Assembly: GCA_028692035.1 (NCBI GenBank)
Contig: JAQUYD010000004.1
Span: forward strand, 1-64,000
Direction: 5' to 3'
Length of the DNA stretch: 64,000 bases
Source of the DNA: Oscillospiraceae bacterium
GTDB taxonomy: Bacteria; Bacillota; Clostridia; Oscillospirales; Ruminococcaceae
In this document: piece by piece, positions 17,155-25,186 of the stretch
How the letters are laid out: each line of letters opens with the position of its first letter
Position numbering within the stretch: position 1 is the stretch's first letter
Notes under the pieces: generated by a model
Told to the model about the DNA's origin: nothing
Seen by the model: only the letters and a program-made list of their open reading frames with translations
The model's database searches: none
Translations under genes and position numbers: made by a program

Positions 17155-17664
17155 ATGTCAAAACCCATCCGGTTGGCAGGAATCGTCCGGGAGTCCATTG
17201 TAGACGGGCCCGGTATCCGTTTCACCATTTTTGTCCAGGGCTGCCCCCACCATTGCGAAGGGTGCCATAACCCCGAAACCCACGATTTTTCCGGTGGGTA
17301 TAATTGTGAACCAGAAAAGATCTTGGCGGAGATCAAAAAAAATCCGCTGCTGGACGGAGTAACCCTCTCCGGCGGAGAACCCCTTTGCCAGGCAGCGGCG
17401 CTATTGCCCCTCGCCCAGGAAATCAAACGTCTTGGATTGAATCTGTTTATTTATACTGGAAGTATATTCGAATCGTTGCTGAAGGAAGCAGATCCCGACA
17501 CAATGGCTCTGCTGCGGGAGGGGGACTACCTTGTGGACGGCCCCTTCGTTTTGGCGCAGCGGGATTTGACGCTGTTGTTCCGCGGCAGCCAGAACCAGCG
17601 GATCCTGGATTTGCCCGCCTCCCTCGCCCAGGGGAAAGCGGTCTTGTCCTCCATCGGGCAATAG
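17155..17664 (+). CDS. nrdG: Anaerobic ribonucleotide reductase activating protein (radical SAM)
   Basis: NrdG uses a 4Fe-4S cluster and SAM to place the radical on the NrdD glycine. The ATG at 17155 has AAAGGA 11 bases upstream and gives 169 residues, the normal size; the open frame extending back into nrdD is not coding. The radical-SAM cysteines C-x3-C-x2-C are at 30, 34 and 37 (CPHHCEGC). The SAM-binding glycine segment LSGGEPL is near residue 67, and the N-terminal DGPGIRFTIFVQGC is typical. No separate promoter is obvious, so expression is expected by read-through from nrdD. Confidence 0.95.
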   Translation: MSKPIRLAGIVRESIVDGPGIRFTIFVQGCPHHCEGCHNPETHDFSGGYNCEPEKILAEIKKNPLLDGVTLSGGEPLCQAAALLPLAQEIKRLGLNLFIYTGSIFESLLKEADPDTMALLREGDYLVDGPFVLAQRDLTLLFRGSQNQRILDLPASLAQGKAVLSSIGQ

Positions 17665-17700
17665 GGTTTCACGCTTTCCATTGGCATGGCTTTTTACAAC

Positions 17701-17738
17701 AAAAAACTGGCATGGCCAAAAGGCCATGCCAGTTTTTT
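17701..17738. terminator. Bidirectional terminator of nrdG and the small membrane peptide
   Basis: A 17-bp perfect stem (AAAAAACTGGCATGGCC and its complement) has an AAAA loop, with A- and T-runs at the ends serving both strands. Confidence 0.93.
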
Positions 17739-17745
17739 GAGCTTT

Positions 17746-17892
17746 CTAATCCTCTTTACGGGTCATCACAAACGCACTGGCCAGCAGCGCAATGACAAAA
17801 GAGATGGTCCCAGCCACCGCCATGGACAGGGCTACGATTCCCTTCCACCGCGCCGTTTTCCCTGTAGCGAGCCTTATCGGATGCTGTAGCAT
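17746..17892 (-). CDS. 48-residue membrane peptide
   Basis: This short frame on the minus strand is MLQHPIRLATGK..., ending MTRKED, in 49 codons including the stop. AGGGGAGGAAG stands 5 bases before the ATG. A basic N-terminus (about residues 6-18) precedes one hydrophobic helix (about residues 19-43, rich in Ala, Val, Ile and Leu), then a charged tail. It fits tightly between the pckG terminator and the shared nrdG terminator, so it has its own transcription unit. I recognise no family. The good ribosome site, clean flanks and helix make a real gene likely, but without homologues it stays tentative. Confidence 0.6.
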   Translation of the reverse strand: MLQHPIRLATGKTARWKGIVALSMAVAGTISFVIALLASAFVMTRKED

Positions 17893-17928
17893 TGCTCTTC
17901 CTCCCCTTTAGAAAATGATCAAAAATTA

Positions 17929-17963
17929 CAGAAAAGCCCTGGCAGGCCAGGGCTTTTCTGTTT
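17929..17963 (-). terminator. Terminator of pckG
   Basis: The stem CAGAAAAGCCCTGG with its complement has a 4-base loop. On the minus strand it is followed by a moderate T-run. Confidence 0.85.
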
Positions 17964-17976
17964 ATACGTTTTACGC

Positions 17977-19749
17977 TTAGTCCAAATTCTTTTTCAGGGT
18001 TTCCAGTTCCGCCTTCAGCTCTTTCGGCAATTTGCTGCCAAATTTCTGGTAGAACTCCTCAATGCCAGAAGCGTCCTCTTTCCAGAGGCCCTTATCCACA
18101 TCCAACAGACCTTTGAGGGTATCCAGATCGATATCCAGTCCTTCCAGGTTGATGTCTTCCGGTTTGGGCTCATAGCCGATGGGGGTCTCAACCGCTTCGG
18201 CCTTGCCTTCGCAGCGATCCAGAACCCACATCAGAACGCGCATGTTATCGCCAAATCCCGGCCAGATGAAATGGCCTTCGTCGTCGGTTCTAAACCAGTT
18301 AACATTGAAGATCTTCGGGGCTTTGCCGCCCAGCTCTTTGCCCATGTCGAGCCAATGCTGGAAGTAGTCGCCCATATGGTAGCCGCAGAAGGGCAGCATT
18401 GCCATGGGGTCGCGCCGGACAACGCCGACAGCGCCGGAAGCGGCAGCGGTGGTCTCAGAAGCCATGATGGAGCCTACGAACACGCCATGCTCCCAGTCTC
18501 TTGCCTGGTAGACCAGCGGCGCGGTTTTTGCGCGGCGGCCGCCAAAAATGATCGCGGAGATCGGCACGCCCTGGGGATCGTTGAATTTATCGCTGATGCA
18601 GGGGCAGTTGATCGCCGGCGCGGTAAACCGGGAGTTGGGATGGGCGCCCTTTTCGGTGGAGACAGAGCCGTCCCACGGCTGGCCTTTCCAATCAATGGCG
18701 TGTTTTGGCGGGTTTTTATCCAGGCCCTCCCACCAAACGGTGTTGTCATCCAGATTGTGGCACACGTTGGTGAAGATGGTGTTTTTGCGGGTAGAAGCCA
18801 GTGCGTTGGGGTTGGACTTTTCGTTGGTGCCGGGCGCTACGCCGAAGAAGCCGTTCTCCGGGTTGATCGCCCACAGTCTGCCGTCAGGGCCGATCCGCAT
18901 CCAGGCGATATCATCGCCGACTGTCCAAACCTTATAGCCTTTTTTCTTATAAATCTCTGGCGGGATCAGCATTGCCAGGTTGGTCTTGCCGCAAGCGGAC
19001 GGGAACGCGGCGGTGATGTATTTCACTTCACCCTTCGGATTCTCAATGCCCAAAATCAGCATATGCTCCGCCATCCAGCCCTCGTTTTTGCCCTGGTAGG
19101 ACGCAATGCGCAGCGCAAAGCACTTTTTGCCCAGCAGCACGTTGCCGCCGTAAGCGGAGTTGATGGACCAAATGGTATTGTCCTCCGGGAAATGAACAAT
19201 GTATCTCTCGTTTTCGTCCACGTTGGCTTTGGAGTGGAGCCCTCTTACAAAGTCGTTGGAGGTGTCGCCCAAATTCTCAAATGCCTGCGCGCCCATTCTG
19301 GTCATAATATCCATGTTCAGCACAACATAGATCGAGTCGGTCAGCTCAACGCCGACTTTAGAGAAAGGAGAGCCGATGGGGCCCATGGAATAAGGGATCA
19401 CATACATGGTGCGGCCCTTCATAACGCCGTTGTACAGCTTGCCCAGTTTCTCGTACATCACCTTGGGATCTTCCCAGTTGTTAGTGGGGCCTGCGTCCTC
19501 TTTGTTACGGGAGCAGATAAAGGTTCTGCTTTCTACACGAGCAACGTCGCTAGGGAGCGTCCGATGCAACAGGCAGCCGGGGAGTTTTTCCTGATTGAGC
19601 TCCTCCATTTCGCCGGTGGCGATCGCTTCAGCTCTCAGCCCTTTGAGCTGTTCCTCGCTGCCATCAATCCAGACAATTTTGTCCGGGGTAGTCAACGCAA
19701 CCATCTCATCCAACCATTTTAACACATTCGGATTTTTCGTCAGTGCCAT
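17977..19749 (-). CDS. pckG: Phosphoenolpyruvate carboxykinase, GTP-dependent
   Basis: PckG interconverts oxaloacetate plus GTP with PEP, CO2 and GDP. In a fermenter it may run in either direction, including CO2 fixation toward C4 acids. At 590 residues it has the length of the GTP-type enzyme, longer than the ATP type. Visible hallmarks are the FPSACGKTN P-loop with the family's hyper-reactive cysteine (about residue 270), the metal/PEP segment VGDDIAWM and the downstream GVAPGTN. The N-terminal ESRTFICSR is also typical. GGAG lies before the ATG. It is monocistronic, with a near-consensus promoter and a leader of about 90 bases. Confidence 0.97.
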   Translation of the reverse strand: MALTKNPNVLKWLDEMVALTTPDKIVWIDGSEEQLKGLRAEAIATGEMEELNQEKLPGCLLHRTLPSDVARVESRTFICSRNKEDAGPTNNWEDPKVMYEKLGKLYNGVMKGRTMYVIPYSMGPIGSPFSKVGVELTDSIYVVLNMDIMTRMGAQAFENLGDTSNDFVRGLHSKANVDENERYIVHFPEDNTIWSINSAYGGNVLLGKKCFALRIASYQGKNEGWMAEHMLILGIENPKGEVKYITAAFPSACGKTNLAMLIPPEIYKKKGYKVWTVGDDIAWMRIGPDGRLWAINPENGFFGVAPGTNEKSNPNALASTRKNTIFTNVCHNLDDNTVWWEGLDKNPPKHAIDWKGQPWDGSVSTEKGAHPNSRFTAPAINCPCISDKFNDPQGVPISAIIFGGRRAKTAPLVYQARDWEHGVFVGSIMASETTAAASGAVGVVRRDPMAMLPFCGYHMGDYFQHWLDMGKELGGKAPKIFNVNWFRTDDEGHFIWPGFGDNMRVLMWVLDRCEGKAEAVETPIGYEPKPEDINLEGLDIDLDTLKGLLDVDKGLWKEDASGIEEFYQKFGSKLPKELKAELETLKKNLD

Positions 19750-19842
19750 ACTTTTTGCTCTCCTTTCAAACCGGTGCTGTCACCGATCTTGGTTTATACA
19801 TTGGAAATCCGGTTTGCAAAAACCAAACTTCCCACGTCTATC

Positions 19843-19871
19843 ATTATATCGAAGTTTTCAATGCTTTTCAA
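19843..19871 (-). promoter_or_regulatory. Promoter of pckG
   Basis: Read on the minus strand: TTGAAA, a 17-base spacer and TATAAT. The leader contains a small hairpin (GGTTT-TTGC-AAACC) of unknown use. Confidence 0.8.
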
Positions 19872-19962
19872 GTGGGAGTCTGTTAAATTCATAGCAATTT
19901 CATAAATTCGTTCGATCCCAAGAAAATCCGTCCGTCGGCTTTTCTTTTTGCGGCGACGTCCA

Positions 19963-19998
19963 AAAAAAATCGAAGGGGAATTCCCCTTCGATTTTTTC
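19963..19998. terminator. Terminator of the ABC transporter operon, overlapping the last stop codon
   Basis: A palindromic stem (AAATCGAAGGGGAA and its complement) is flanked by long A- and T-runs. The right end overlaps the stop codon of the ATPase gene, so the hairpin is tucked against the coding sequence. Confidence 0.88.
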
Positions 19999-20587
19999 AG
20001 ACTGGTTCTTCCATGGAAAAAAACGACGCTTCCAGTCCGTTCAACGGCGCCAGCTGGTGGCTGACCAAAACCGTCAGCGTTTGCGGGGGCAGATCGCGGA
20101 TCATCCGGCAGATTTTTTCGGACGCGTCTGCATCCAAGCCGTTGAACGGCTCATCCAGCAGCAGGACCCCATCGGCCGCGCCCTCTAAAAAGGCGATGCC
20201 CCGCAAAAACGCCACCCGCCGCCGCTGCCCGCCGGACAGCTGATCCGGATATTTTTTGCCCTCTAAATCAAGCCCCGCCAAGGCCAGCAGATCCTGCACG
20301 GGGCGCTTTGCCCCGGGGGGCTGGGCCAGACGGATGTTCTGGGCCGCCGTGACCCAGGGGAGCAACCGGTCCTCTTGAAACACAAAAGCCATTTTGCGGC
20401 CAGCCAGCCCCTCAACGCTGCCGCTGTCCGGCTGCTCCAAACCGGACAAAAGGCGCAGCAGGGTGGTCTTTCCCCGGCCGGACGCGCCGGCAAGGCAGAC
20501 AACGCCGCTGTCCGGCAAGGTCAGCGAGAACCGATCCAGCACCCGCCGGCCATCGTAAGATTTTTGCAAGTTTTCGACCTGAATCAT
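19997..20587 (-). CDS. ABC transporter ATP-binding protein (nitrate/sulfonate/taurine type)
   Basis: This 196-residue ATPase is short for the family, but all motifs are present: Walker A GASGRGKT (about 34-41), the Q-loop FQEDRLLPW (about 69-77), the signature LSGGQRRR (about 117), Walker B VLLLDEP (about 141) and the switch histidine VSHQ (about 177). FQEDRLLPW is characteristic of the SsuB/TauB/NrtD group. It drives the permease encoded directly upstream, with the two genes overlapping by 4 bases. It is the last gene of a four-gene unit that starts with a Crp/Fnr regulator. Confidence 0.92.
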   Translation of the reverse strand: MIQVENLQKSYDGRRVLDRFSLTLPDSGVVCLAGASGRGKTTLLRLLSGLEQPDSGSVEGLAGRKMAFVFQEDRLLPWVTAAQNIRLAQPPGAKRPVQDLLALAGLDLEGKKYPDQLSGGQRRRVAFLRGIAFLEGAADGVLLLDEPFNGLDADASEKICRMIRDLPPQTLTVLVSHQLAPLNGLEASFFSMEEPV

Positions 20588-21375
20588 TTTCCCGCCCCCT
20601 TTACGGCCGCCAAACGTTTGGTGACAGCCCGCAGCAGAAACGCCGCCAGTTTTTCAAACAGCAAGCTCAACAGGATCACGACCGCCGTCCAGCAAAACAG
20701 ATCCGGCATTTCCAGATAGATTTTAGAATGATAGAGGGCTTTGCCGATGGAGTTTTGGGGCAGGCCCAGCACCTCGGCGGCAATCCCCGCCTTCCACCCA
20801 ACGCCAATGCCTGTGCCGCAGGCGGCGGCGAAATAAGGCAGCAGGCTTGGCAGATACAAATACCGCAGCTTTTTACCGAAGGAAAAGCGGTATGCCTTTG
20901 CCATTTCCAACAGGCTTTGGTCCACCGCGGCAATCCCCTCATACAAGTTGGCCCAGACCATGGGCAACACCATCAAGAAGGCGGCGAAGGTCCCCAGCGC
21001 GCCGGACTTGATCCAGACCAGCGCCAAAATGATAAAAGAGGCGATCGGCGTGGCCTTGATCACCTGCAAGGCCGGACGGAAAAAGGCATAGAGAAACGCA
21101 AACCGGCTCATCAGCGCCGCCAGCACCGTTCCGACGGCAAGCGCCAGCAAAACGCCGGCCATGATCCGGCCGCATGAGGAAAAGACAGCCTGCCAAAAAA
21201 CAGGCTGCCTTACCAATTGGGCCAATTGGCGCAACATCGTCAAGGGGGACACCAGCAAAAGCTCCTGCCCCACCGCCTGCGCCGCCACCTGCCACAAAAG
21301 CAGCCATATGGATGCGACGGCGATGCCCCGCACAATTTTTGTTCCGATTCTATTCTGCGTAGTAAAGTCCTTCAT
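20584..21375 (-). CDS. ABC transporter permease (BPD type)
   Basis: The ATG at 21375 is preceded by GGAGGA 10 bases upstream and gives 263 residues; the frame is open 12 codons further. About six membrane helices are visible. The cytoplasmic EAA loop is at about residues 160-180 (G-I-A-A-V-D-Q-S-L-L-E-M-A-x-A-Y ... G ... L-P-S-L-L-P), where the ATPase docks. It belongs to the SsuC/TauC-like permeases. The start lies inside the end of the binding-protein gene (26-base overlap), so translation is coupled. The substrate is not deducible here. Confidence 0.9.
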   Translation of the reverse strand: MKDFTTQNRIGTKIVRGIAVASIWLLLWQVAAQAVGQELLLVSPLTMLRQLAQLVRQPVFWQAVFSSCGRIMAGVLLALAVGTVLAALMSRFAFLYAFFRPALQVIKATPIASFIILALVWIKSGALGTFAAFLMVLPMVWANLYEGIAAVDQSLLEMAKAYRFSFGKKLRYLYLPSLLPYFAAACGTGIGVGWKAGIAAEVLGLPQNSIGKALYHSKIYLEMPDLFCWTAVVILLSLLFEKLAAFLLRAVTKRLAAVKGAGK

Positions 21376-22420
21376 CCGGCAGTTTTCCTCCAACCGACTG
21401 GGGGTTCGCATTGTACAGCACGGTTAAAAAGCCCTCGGCGGCTTTTTTCATCTGGTCGCCCTTCCAGAATACGATGTTGCATTCGGGGATGGCTTTGGCC
21501 GCTACCGCTTCCGCGATGACGTCGAATTTCCCGGACAGGGCCGCCGCCTGCGCCACATCGCCGTTTACAAATTCAACCGACGCGGCGTACTCTTCCAGAA
21601 AACGGTCAACCGCTTCTTTATGCTCTTCCAAAAATTCGCTGCGGACCACCACGCAGCCCATGGTCAACTGGCTGCCGTCGGTTACGCATTTGTCCCATTC
21701 CTCAGTCATATCCAGCGAGACTTTGATCGCCGCGTCTTTGGCCAAAGCCTGGGTCACAAAGGGCTGGGGCAGCAGCGCCACAGTGGCTTCGCCGCTGATC
21801 ATCAGGGGCAGGATCTCCGAATGTTCGGATTTATAAACGATATTCACATCGGTGGCAGGATCCAGGCCGTTTTGGGTCAAGATATACTCCAGGGCATATT
21901 GGGGGGTGGAACCTTCGCCGGTGGCGTAGATGGTCTTGCCCTTTAGGTCGGCGATGGAAGCCACTTCCTCATTTTTTGTCACCAGATACAGCACGCCCAA
22001 GGTGTTAAGCGCCAGCAATTTTACGCCGCCCTCGGTTTTATTGTACAGCACCGACGCCAGATTGGTCGGGACGGCGGCGATGTCCACCTCGCCGCTGATG
22101 AGCTTGCTGGTGATTTCATCCGGCGCGCCAACCAGCGTAAAGTTGTAATTGTTGTTGGCCGTTCCCGCTTCGTTATTCTCCATGATCTGGAGCATTCCCA
22201 GCGCGGTGGGGCCTTTCAAGCCAATGATATTGATGTCCGCTTTTTCCGCTTCGGGCTGGGACGGTTCCTCCAGCAAAGAGGATTCCGGCAGGCTTTCCGC
22301 TTGGGATTCGCTGGAATCCGGGACAGACGTGGACACAGTCGTACCGCTGCATCCGGCCAAAGCCAGGGTCAGCAGCACCGCCAGAAACAAAGACAATGCT
22401 TTCGTCATTTTTTTCATCAT
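21350..22420 (-). CDS. ABC transporter substrate-binding lipoprotein (NMT1/THI5-like)
   Basis: Two adjacent ATG codons follow AAAGGAGAAG; the first, at 22420, gives 356 residues. The N-terminus is a lipoprotein signal with lipobox LALAGC (Cys near residue 23), then a Ser/Glu/Pro-rich linker to about residue 60. The remaining domain has the NMT1/THI5 periplasmic-binding order: LKGPTALGM, AGAPDEI-type and D-I-A-A-V-P-T-N-L-A segments, then DLKGKTIYATG. Relatives in clostridia sit next to the same permease, ATPase and Crp/Fnr gene and are called nitrate/sulfonate/taurine binding proteins, but the real ligand is untested. Displayed on the outer face of the membrane, it delivers substrate to the permease. 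Confidence 0.88.
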   Translation of the reverse strand: MMKKMTKALSLFLAVLLTLALAGCSGTTVSTSVPDSSESQAESLPESSLLEEPSQPEAEKADINIIGLKGPTALGMLQIMENNEAGTANNNYNFTLVGAPDEITSKLISGEVDIAAVPTNLASVLYNKTEGGVKLLALNTLGVLYLVTKNEEVASIADLKGKTIYATGEGSTPQYALEYILTQNGLDPATDVNIVYKSEHSEILPLMISGEATVALLPQPFVTQALAKDAAIKVSLDMTEEWDKCVTDGSQLTMGCVVVRSEFLEEHKEAVDRFLEEYAASVEFVNGDVAQAAALSGKFDVIAEAVAAKAIPECNIVFWKGDQMKKAAEGFLTVLYNANPQSVGGKLPDEGLYYAE

Positions 22421-22475
22421 TTTCTTCTCCTTTTGTTTTACCATATCAAAAAGGGGCAACCCTTTTTAACGAACC

Positions 22476-23165
22476 TTATTCCGTCGTCTCCTGCCAGTCC
22501 AACAGGCCCTGGGCGTTCAAAATCTCAAGCTGCGCGCCCGTCCGCCGGATATAGCCCAGCCGGCAGAAGCGCTCCAGCGCCCGGTAAACCGTGGCGCGGC
22601 TGACTCCCAGTTCCCGGGACAGCCGGGTAGGCGAACAGGCGATGGAAAAAGCCCCCGCCCGGCCCATACACTGATCGTGCAGGTACAGCGCCATCTTTTC
22701 CTCCGCCGATCCCTGGGTAAAGCTGTCGATTTTACGGTTTAAAAACGCGATTCGCTCAGACAAAAACGAAATGTAATTGCGCGCTGCGCCAAAATCCTCC
22801 CGGAAGATGGCGTCCAGCTCCTCGTCGGTCAAAAACAACACCCGGCAGCGGGTGAGGGCGGTGACCTGGGTCACGTACTCCTTCGCCTGCCGGAACACCG
22901 CTGCAGCCCCGAACATCATCGGCGGCTCAAAGCGGTTGAGTACAACGGCGCGGCCTTCGGCGGTCTTTTCCGCCTGGGCTTTTCCCTGCAGGAAAATGCC
23001 AACTGCCCGCTTAAAGCTGTGGGGGGAAAAAATCGTCTGCCCTGCGGCAAAAACCGCTACTTCTCCGCGGCCCGACAGGGCCCGGGCAAGGCGGTCCCCG
23101 TCAAATCCGCTAAACAGAAAGCATTGGCGCAAGGTTGTTTCATATTTGGGCAATATCGATTCCAT
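22476..23165 (-). CDS. Crp/Fnr family transcriptional regulator
   Basis: The ATG at 23165, with AAGG 5 bases before it, gives 229 residues; the frame extends 13 codons upstream. An N-terminal cyclic-nucleotide-type beta-barrel (about 10-120) is followed by a long dimer helix and a C-terminal winged helix with S-P-T-R-L-S-R-E-L-G-V-S-R-A-T-V-Y-R-A-L as the helix-turn-helix. I do not see the four-Cys cluster of Fnr. The effector is unknown. It heads the ABC operon with only 55 bases to the binding-protein gene. A 16-bp dyad lies 22 bases upstream of its own start. Confidence 0.9.
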   Translation of the reverse strand: MESILPKYETTLRQCFLFSGFDGDRLARALSGRGEVAVFAAGQTIFSPHSFKRAVGIFLQGKAQAEKTAEGRAVVLNRFEPPMMFGAAAVFRQAKEYVTQVTALTRCRVLFLTDEELDAIFREDFGAARNYISFLSERIAFLNRKIDSFTQGSAEEKMALYLHDQCMGRAGAFSIACSPTRLSRELGVSRATVYRALERFCRLGYIRRTGAQLEILNAQGLLDWQETTE

Positions 23166-23187
23166 TTTTACCTTGTACCTCATTTTC

Positions 23188-23203
23188 TGTATCAAATGAT
23201 ACA
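23188..23203. promoter_or_regulatory. Candidate operator of the Crp/Fnr regulator
   Basis: TGTATCA-AA-TGATACA is a perfect 7-bp inverted repeat with a 2-base centre, close upstream of the regulator start. It has the size and symmetry of a Crp/Fnr-type site. Autoregulation is inferred. Confidence 0.55.
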
Positions 23204-23304
23204 CTTTTAGGGCGATTTTATTGTACTACGCCGTCTCCTGTTTGTCAAGAAAAAAACGATCGCTGGATTCACAGGCCGGAGGCGCCGGAATTTTTTCAAA
23301 AAAA

Positions 23305-23333
23305 TTGGCAACTGGCAGGTTTTGTACTATACT
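23305..23333 (+). promoter_or_regulatory. Promoter of the beta-CASP RNase gene
   Basis: TTGGCA, a 17-base spacer and TATACT. It predicts a 5' leader of about 144 bases. Confidence 0.75.
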
Positions 23334-23351
23334 ATAAAAAGGTAAAAAGAG

Positions 23352-23423
23352 GCGTTCAACCCGCAAAAGCGCCGGTGAGGATATTTGCGGCGGCTTTTGG
23401 GACTCCCCTGGAATAAAGAACGC
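23352..23423 (+). promoter_or_regulatory. Structured 5' leader with two mutually exclusive pairings
   Basis: GCGTTC (23352-23357) can pair with GAACGC (23418-23423), closing a domain. Inside it, CCGCAAA (23361-23367) pairs with TTTGCGG (23384-23390). Alternatively AAAAGC-GCCG (23365-23374) pairs with CGGC-g-GCTTTT (23388-23398); the two use the same bases. That is a riboswitch-like arrangement, but I match it to no known class. Confidence 0.4.
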
Positions 23424-23484
23424 ATTTTCACTCCAAAATCATATTTTACGATAAAGCCATCAAGCGAAAATTAGGAGGTAACCG

Positions 23485-25080
23485 ATGAAATTATCTTTTT
23501 TTGGTGCGGATAAAACCGTCACCGGCAGCTGCCACTGCCTGGAGGTGGGCGGCAAGCGGATCCTCATCGACTGCGGGCTGCAGCAAGGCGCAGGGGATAA
23601 GGACAACAGCGAGCTGCCCTTTACTCCGGGCACCATCGACTATGTGCTGGTGACCCATGCCCATATCGACCATTCGGGGCGGCTGCCGCTGCTGGTCAAA
23701 CAGGGCTATTCCGGGCCGATCATCACTACCCGGTTGACCGCGCAGCTTTTATCCATCATGCTGCGGGACAGTGCCCACATCCAGGAAAGCGACGCTGCCT
23801 GGGAAAACCAGAAGGGCCGCCGGGCGGGGCGGGATCTGATAGAACCGCTGTACACCCTGCCGGATGCCGAAAGCGCGCTGGCGCTGGTGAAAACCTATGA
23901 TTACGGACAGCCATTCGCGGTCTGCCCCGGCGTAACCGCCGAATTCTTTGACGCGGGCCATCTGTTGGGATCGGCCATGATCCGGCTGACCCTGCAGGAA
24001 GCCGGCGCAGAAAAGACCATTGTCTTTTCCGGTGACATCGGCAACGTAGCCCATCCCATTATCCGGGATCCCACCTACCTGAAATCCGCCGATTATGTGG
24101 TGATGGAAACCACCTACGGCGACCGGGAGCATGAACCAGAACACACTTATACCGAGGAATTGGCTAAAATCATCGACGAGACCCTGGGCCGGGGCGGAAA
24201 CGTGGTGATCCCCGCCTTTGCCGTAGGACGCACCCAGGAGCTTTTGTATTATATCCGGGAAATAAAGGCCCGCCGCCTGGTTCGGTCGGCGCCGGACTTT
24301 CCCGTCTATGTGGATAGCCCGCTTGCGCGGGAGGCAACCCACATTTTTAGTGGAGACCTGCGCGGCTACACCGACGACGAGACCTCCGCGCTGGTGGCAC
24401 AGGGCACCAACATCCTAGAATTTAATGGTCTGCGCTTAACCCAGACCACCGACGAATCCAAGCTGCTCAACCAAGATCCCTCCCCCAAGGTGATCCTTTC
24501 CGCCAGCGGCATGTGCGACGCGGGCCGTATCCGCCACCATCTGAAGCACAACCTCTGGCGGCCGGAATGTACCGTCGTATTCGTGGGCTTTCAGGCGGTG
24601 GGAAGCTTAGGCCGCATCCTGACCGACGGGGTGGATCAGGTCAAGCTCTTTGGCGAGGAAATCGCCGTCCGGGCCAAGATCGTCCAGCTGCACGGATTGT
24701 CCTCCCACGCCGACCGCACCGCGCTGCTGCGCTGGATCAACACCTATTCGCCCAAGCCCCAACATGTTTTTCTCGTCCATGGCGAGGAATCAGTCGCAGT
24801 GGGCTTTGGGGAGACGTTGCGGCAGGCGGGCTTTGCCGCCCACGCGCCGGATTACACCGAGGTATACGACCTGACAGCCAACGCGCTGGTGCAGGCGGGC
24901 GTTCCTTTTATCGAGAAGAAAAAAGGCCCCGCCGGGAAGGACTCACCGGTTTATCAGCGGCTGTGGGCCATAGGCCAGCAGCTTTTGGAGGTCATCAAGC
25001 GCAACCGGGGCGGCGCCAACAAGGATCTTGCCAAGTTTGCCGACCAGATCAAAGCCCTCATCGACAAGTGGAACCGATAA
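23485..25080 (+). CDS. MBL-fold beta-CASP RNA-processing protein
   Basis: This 531-residue cytoplasmic protein resembles the prokaryotic CPSF73/YSH1-like nucleases. Metal motif 1, H-A-H-I-D-H, is at residues 58-63. The downstream DAGHLLGSAM and FSGDIG supply further ligands, METTYGDR follows, and the beta-CASP insert has IPAFAVGRTQELL and ILSASGMC. The C-terminal LHGLSSHADR and HVFLVHGEE complete motif C. An additional basic tail from about residue 475 could contact RNA. Unlike RNase J it is rarely essential; the RNA targets of this group are poorly known. AGGAGG precedes the ATG. It is monocistronic, with a long structured leader that suggests regulation at the RNA level. Confidence 0.9.
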   Translation: MKLSFFGADKTVTGSCHCLEVGGKRILIDCGLQQGAGDKDNSELPFTPGTIDYVLVTHAHIDHSGRLPLLVKQGYSGPIITTRLTAQLLSIMLRDSAHIQESDAAWENQKGRRAGRDLIEPLYTLPDAESALALVKTYDYGQPFAVCPGVTAEFFDAGHLLGSAMIRLTLQEAGAEKTIVFSGDIGNVAHPIIRDPTYLKSADYVVMETTYGDREHEPEHTYTEELAKIIDETLGRGGNVVIPAFAVGRTQELLYYIREIKARRLVRSAPDFPVYVDSPLAREATHIFSGDLRGYTDDETSALVAQGTNILEFNGLRLTQTTDESKLLNQDPSPKVILSASGMCDAGRIRHHLKHNLWRPECTVVFVGFQAVGSLGRILTDGVDQVKLFGEEIAVRAKIVQLHGLSSHADRTALLRWINTYSPKPQHVFLVHGEESVAVGFGETLRQAGFAAHAPDYTEVYDLTANALVQAGVPFIEKKKGPAGKDSPVYQRLWAIGQQLLEVIKRNRGGANKDLAKFADQIKALIDKWNR

Positions 25081-25105
25081 GGCTCCTCTTCCCTCTCAAA
25101 AAAGC

Positions 25106-25140
25106 AAAACGCACGCGGAAGCCCCGCGTGCGTTTTATTT
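25106..25140 (+). terminator. Terminator of the beta-CASP gene
   Basis: The stem AAAACGCACGCGG with its complement has a 5-base loop and is followed by ATTTTTTC. Confidence 0.9.
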
Positions 25141-25186
25141 TTTCTCGATCCTCTTTTGCGTTCCGCCTTGCAGATCAGGCGTTGTA

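Noticed and set aside
18271-19722. 483-codon plus-strand frame over pckG
   Set aside because: Shadow of the pckG coding strand; composition follows pckG codons and no family is recognised.
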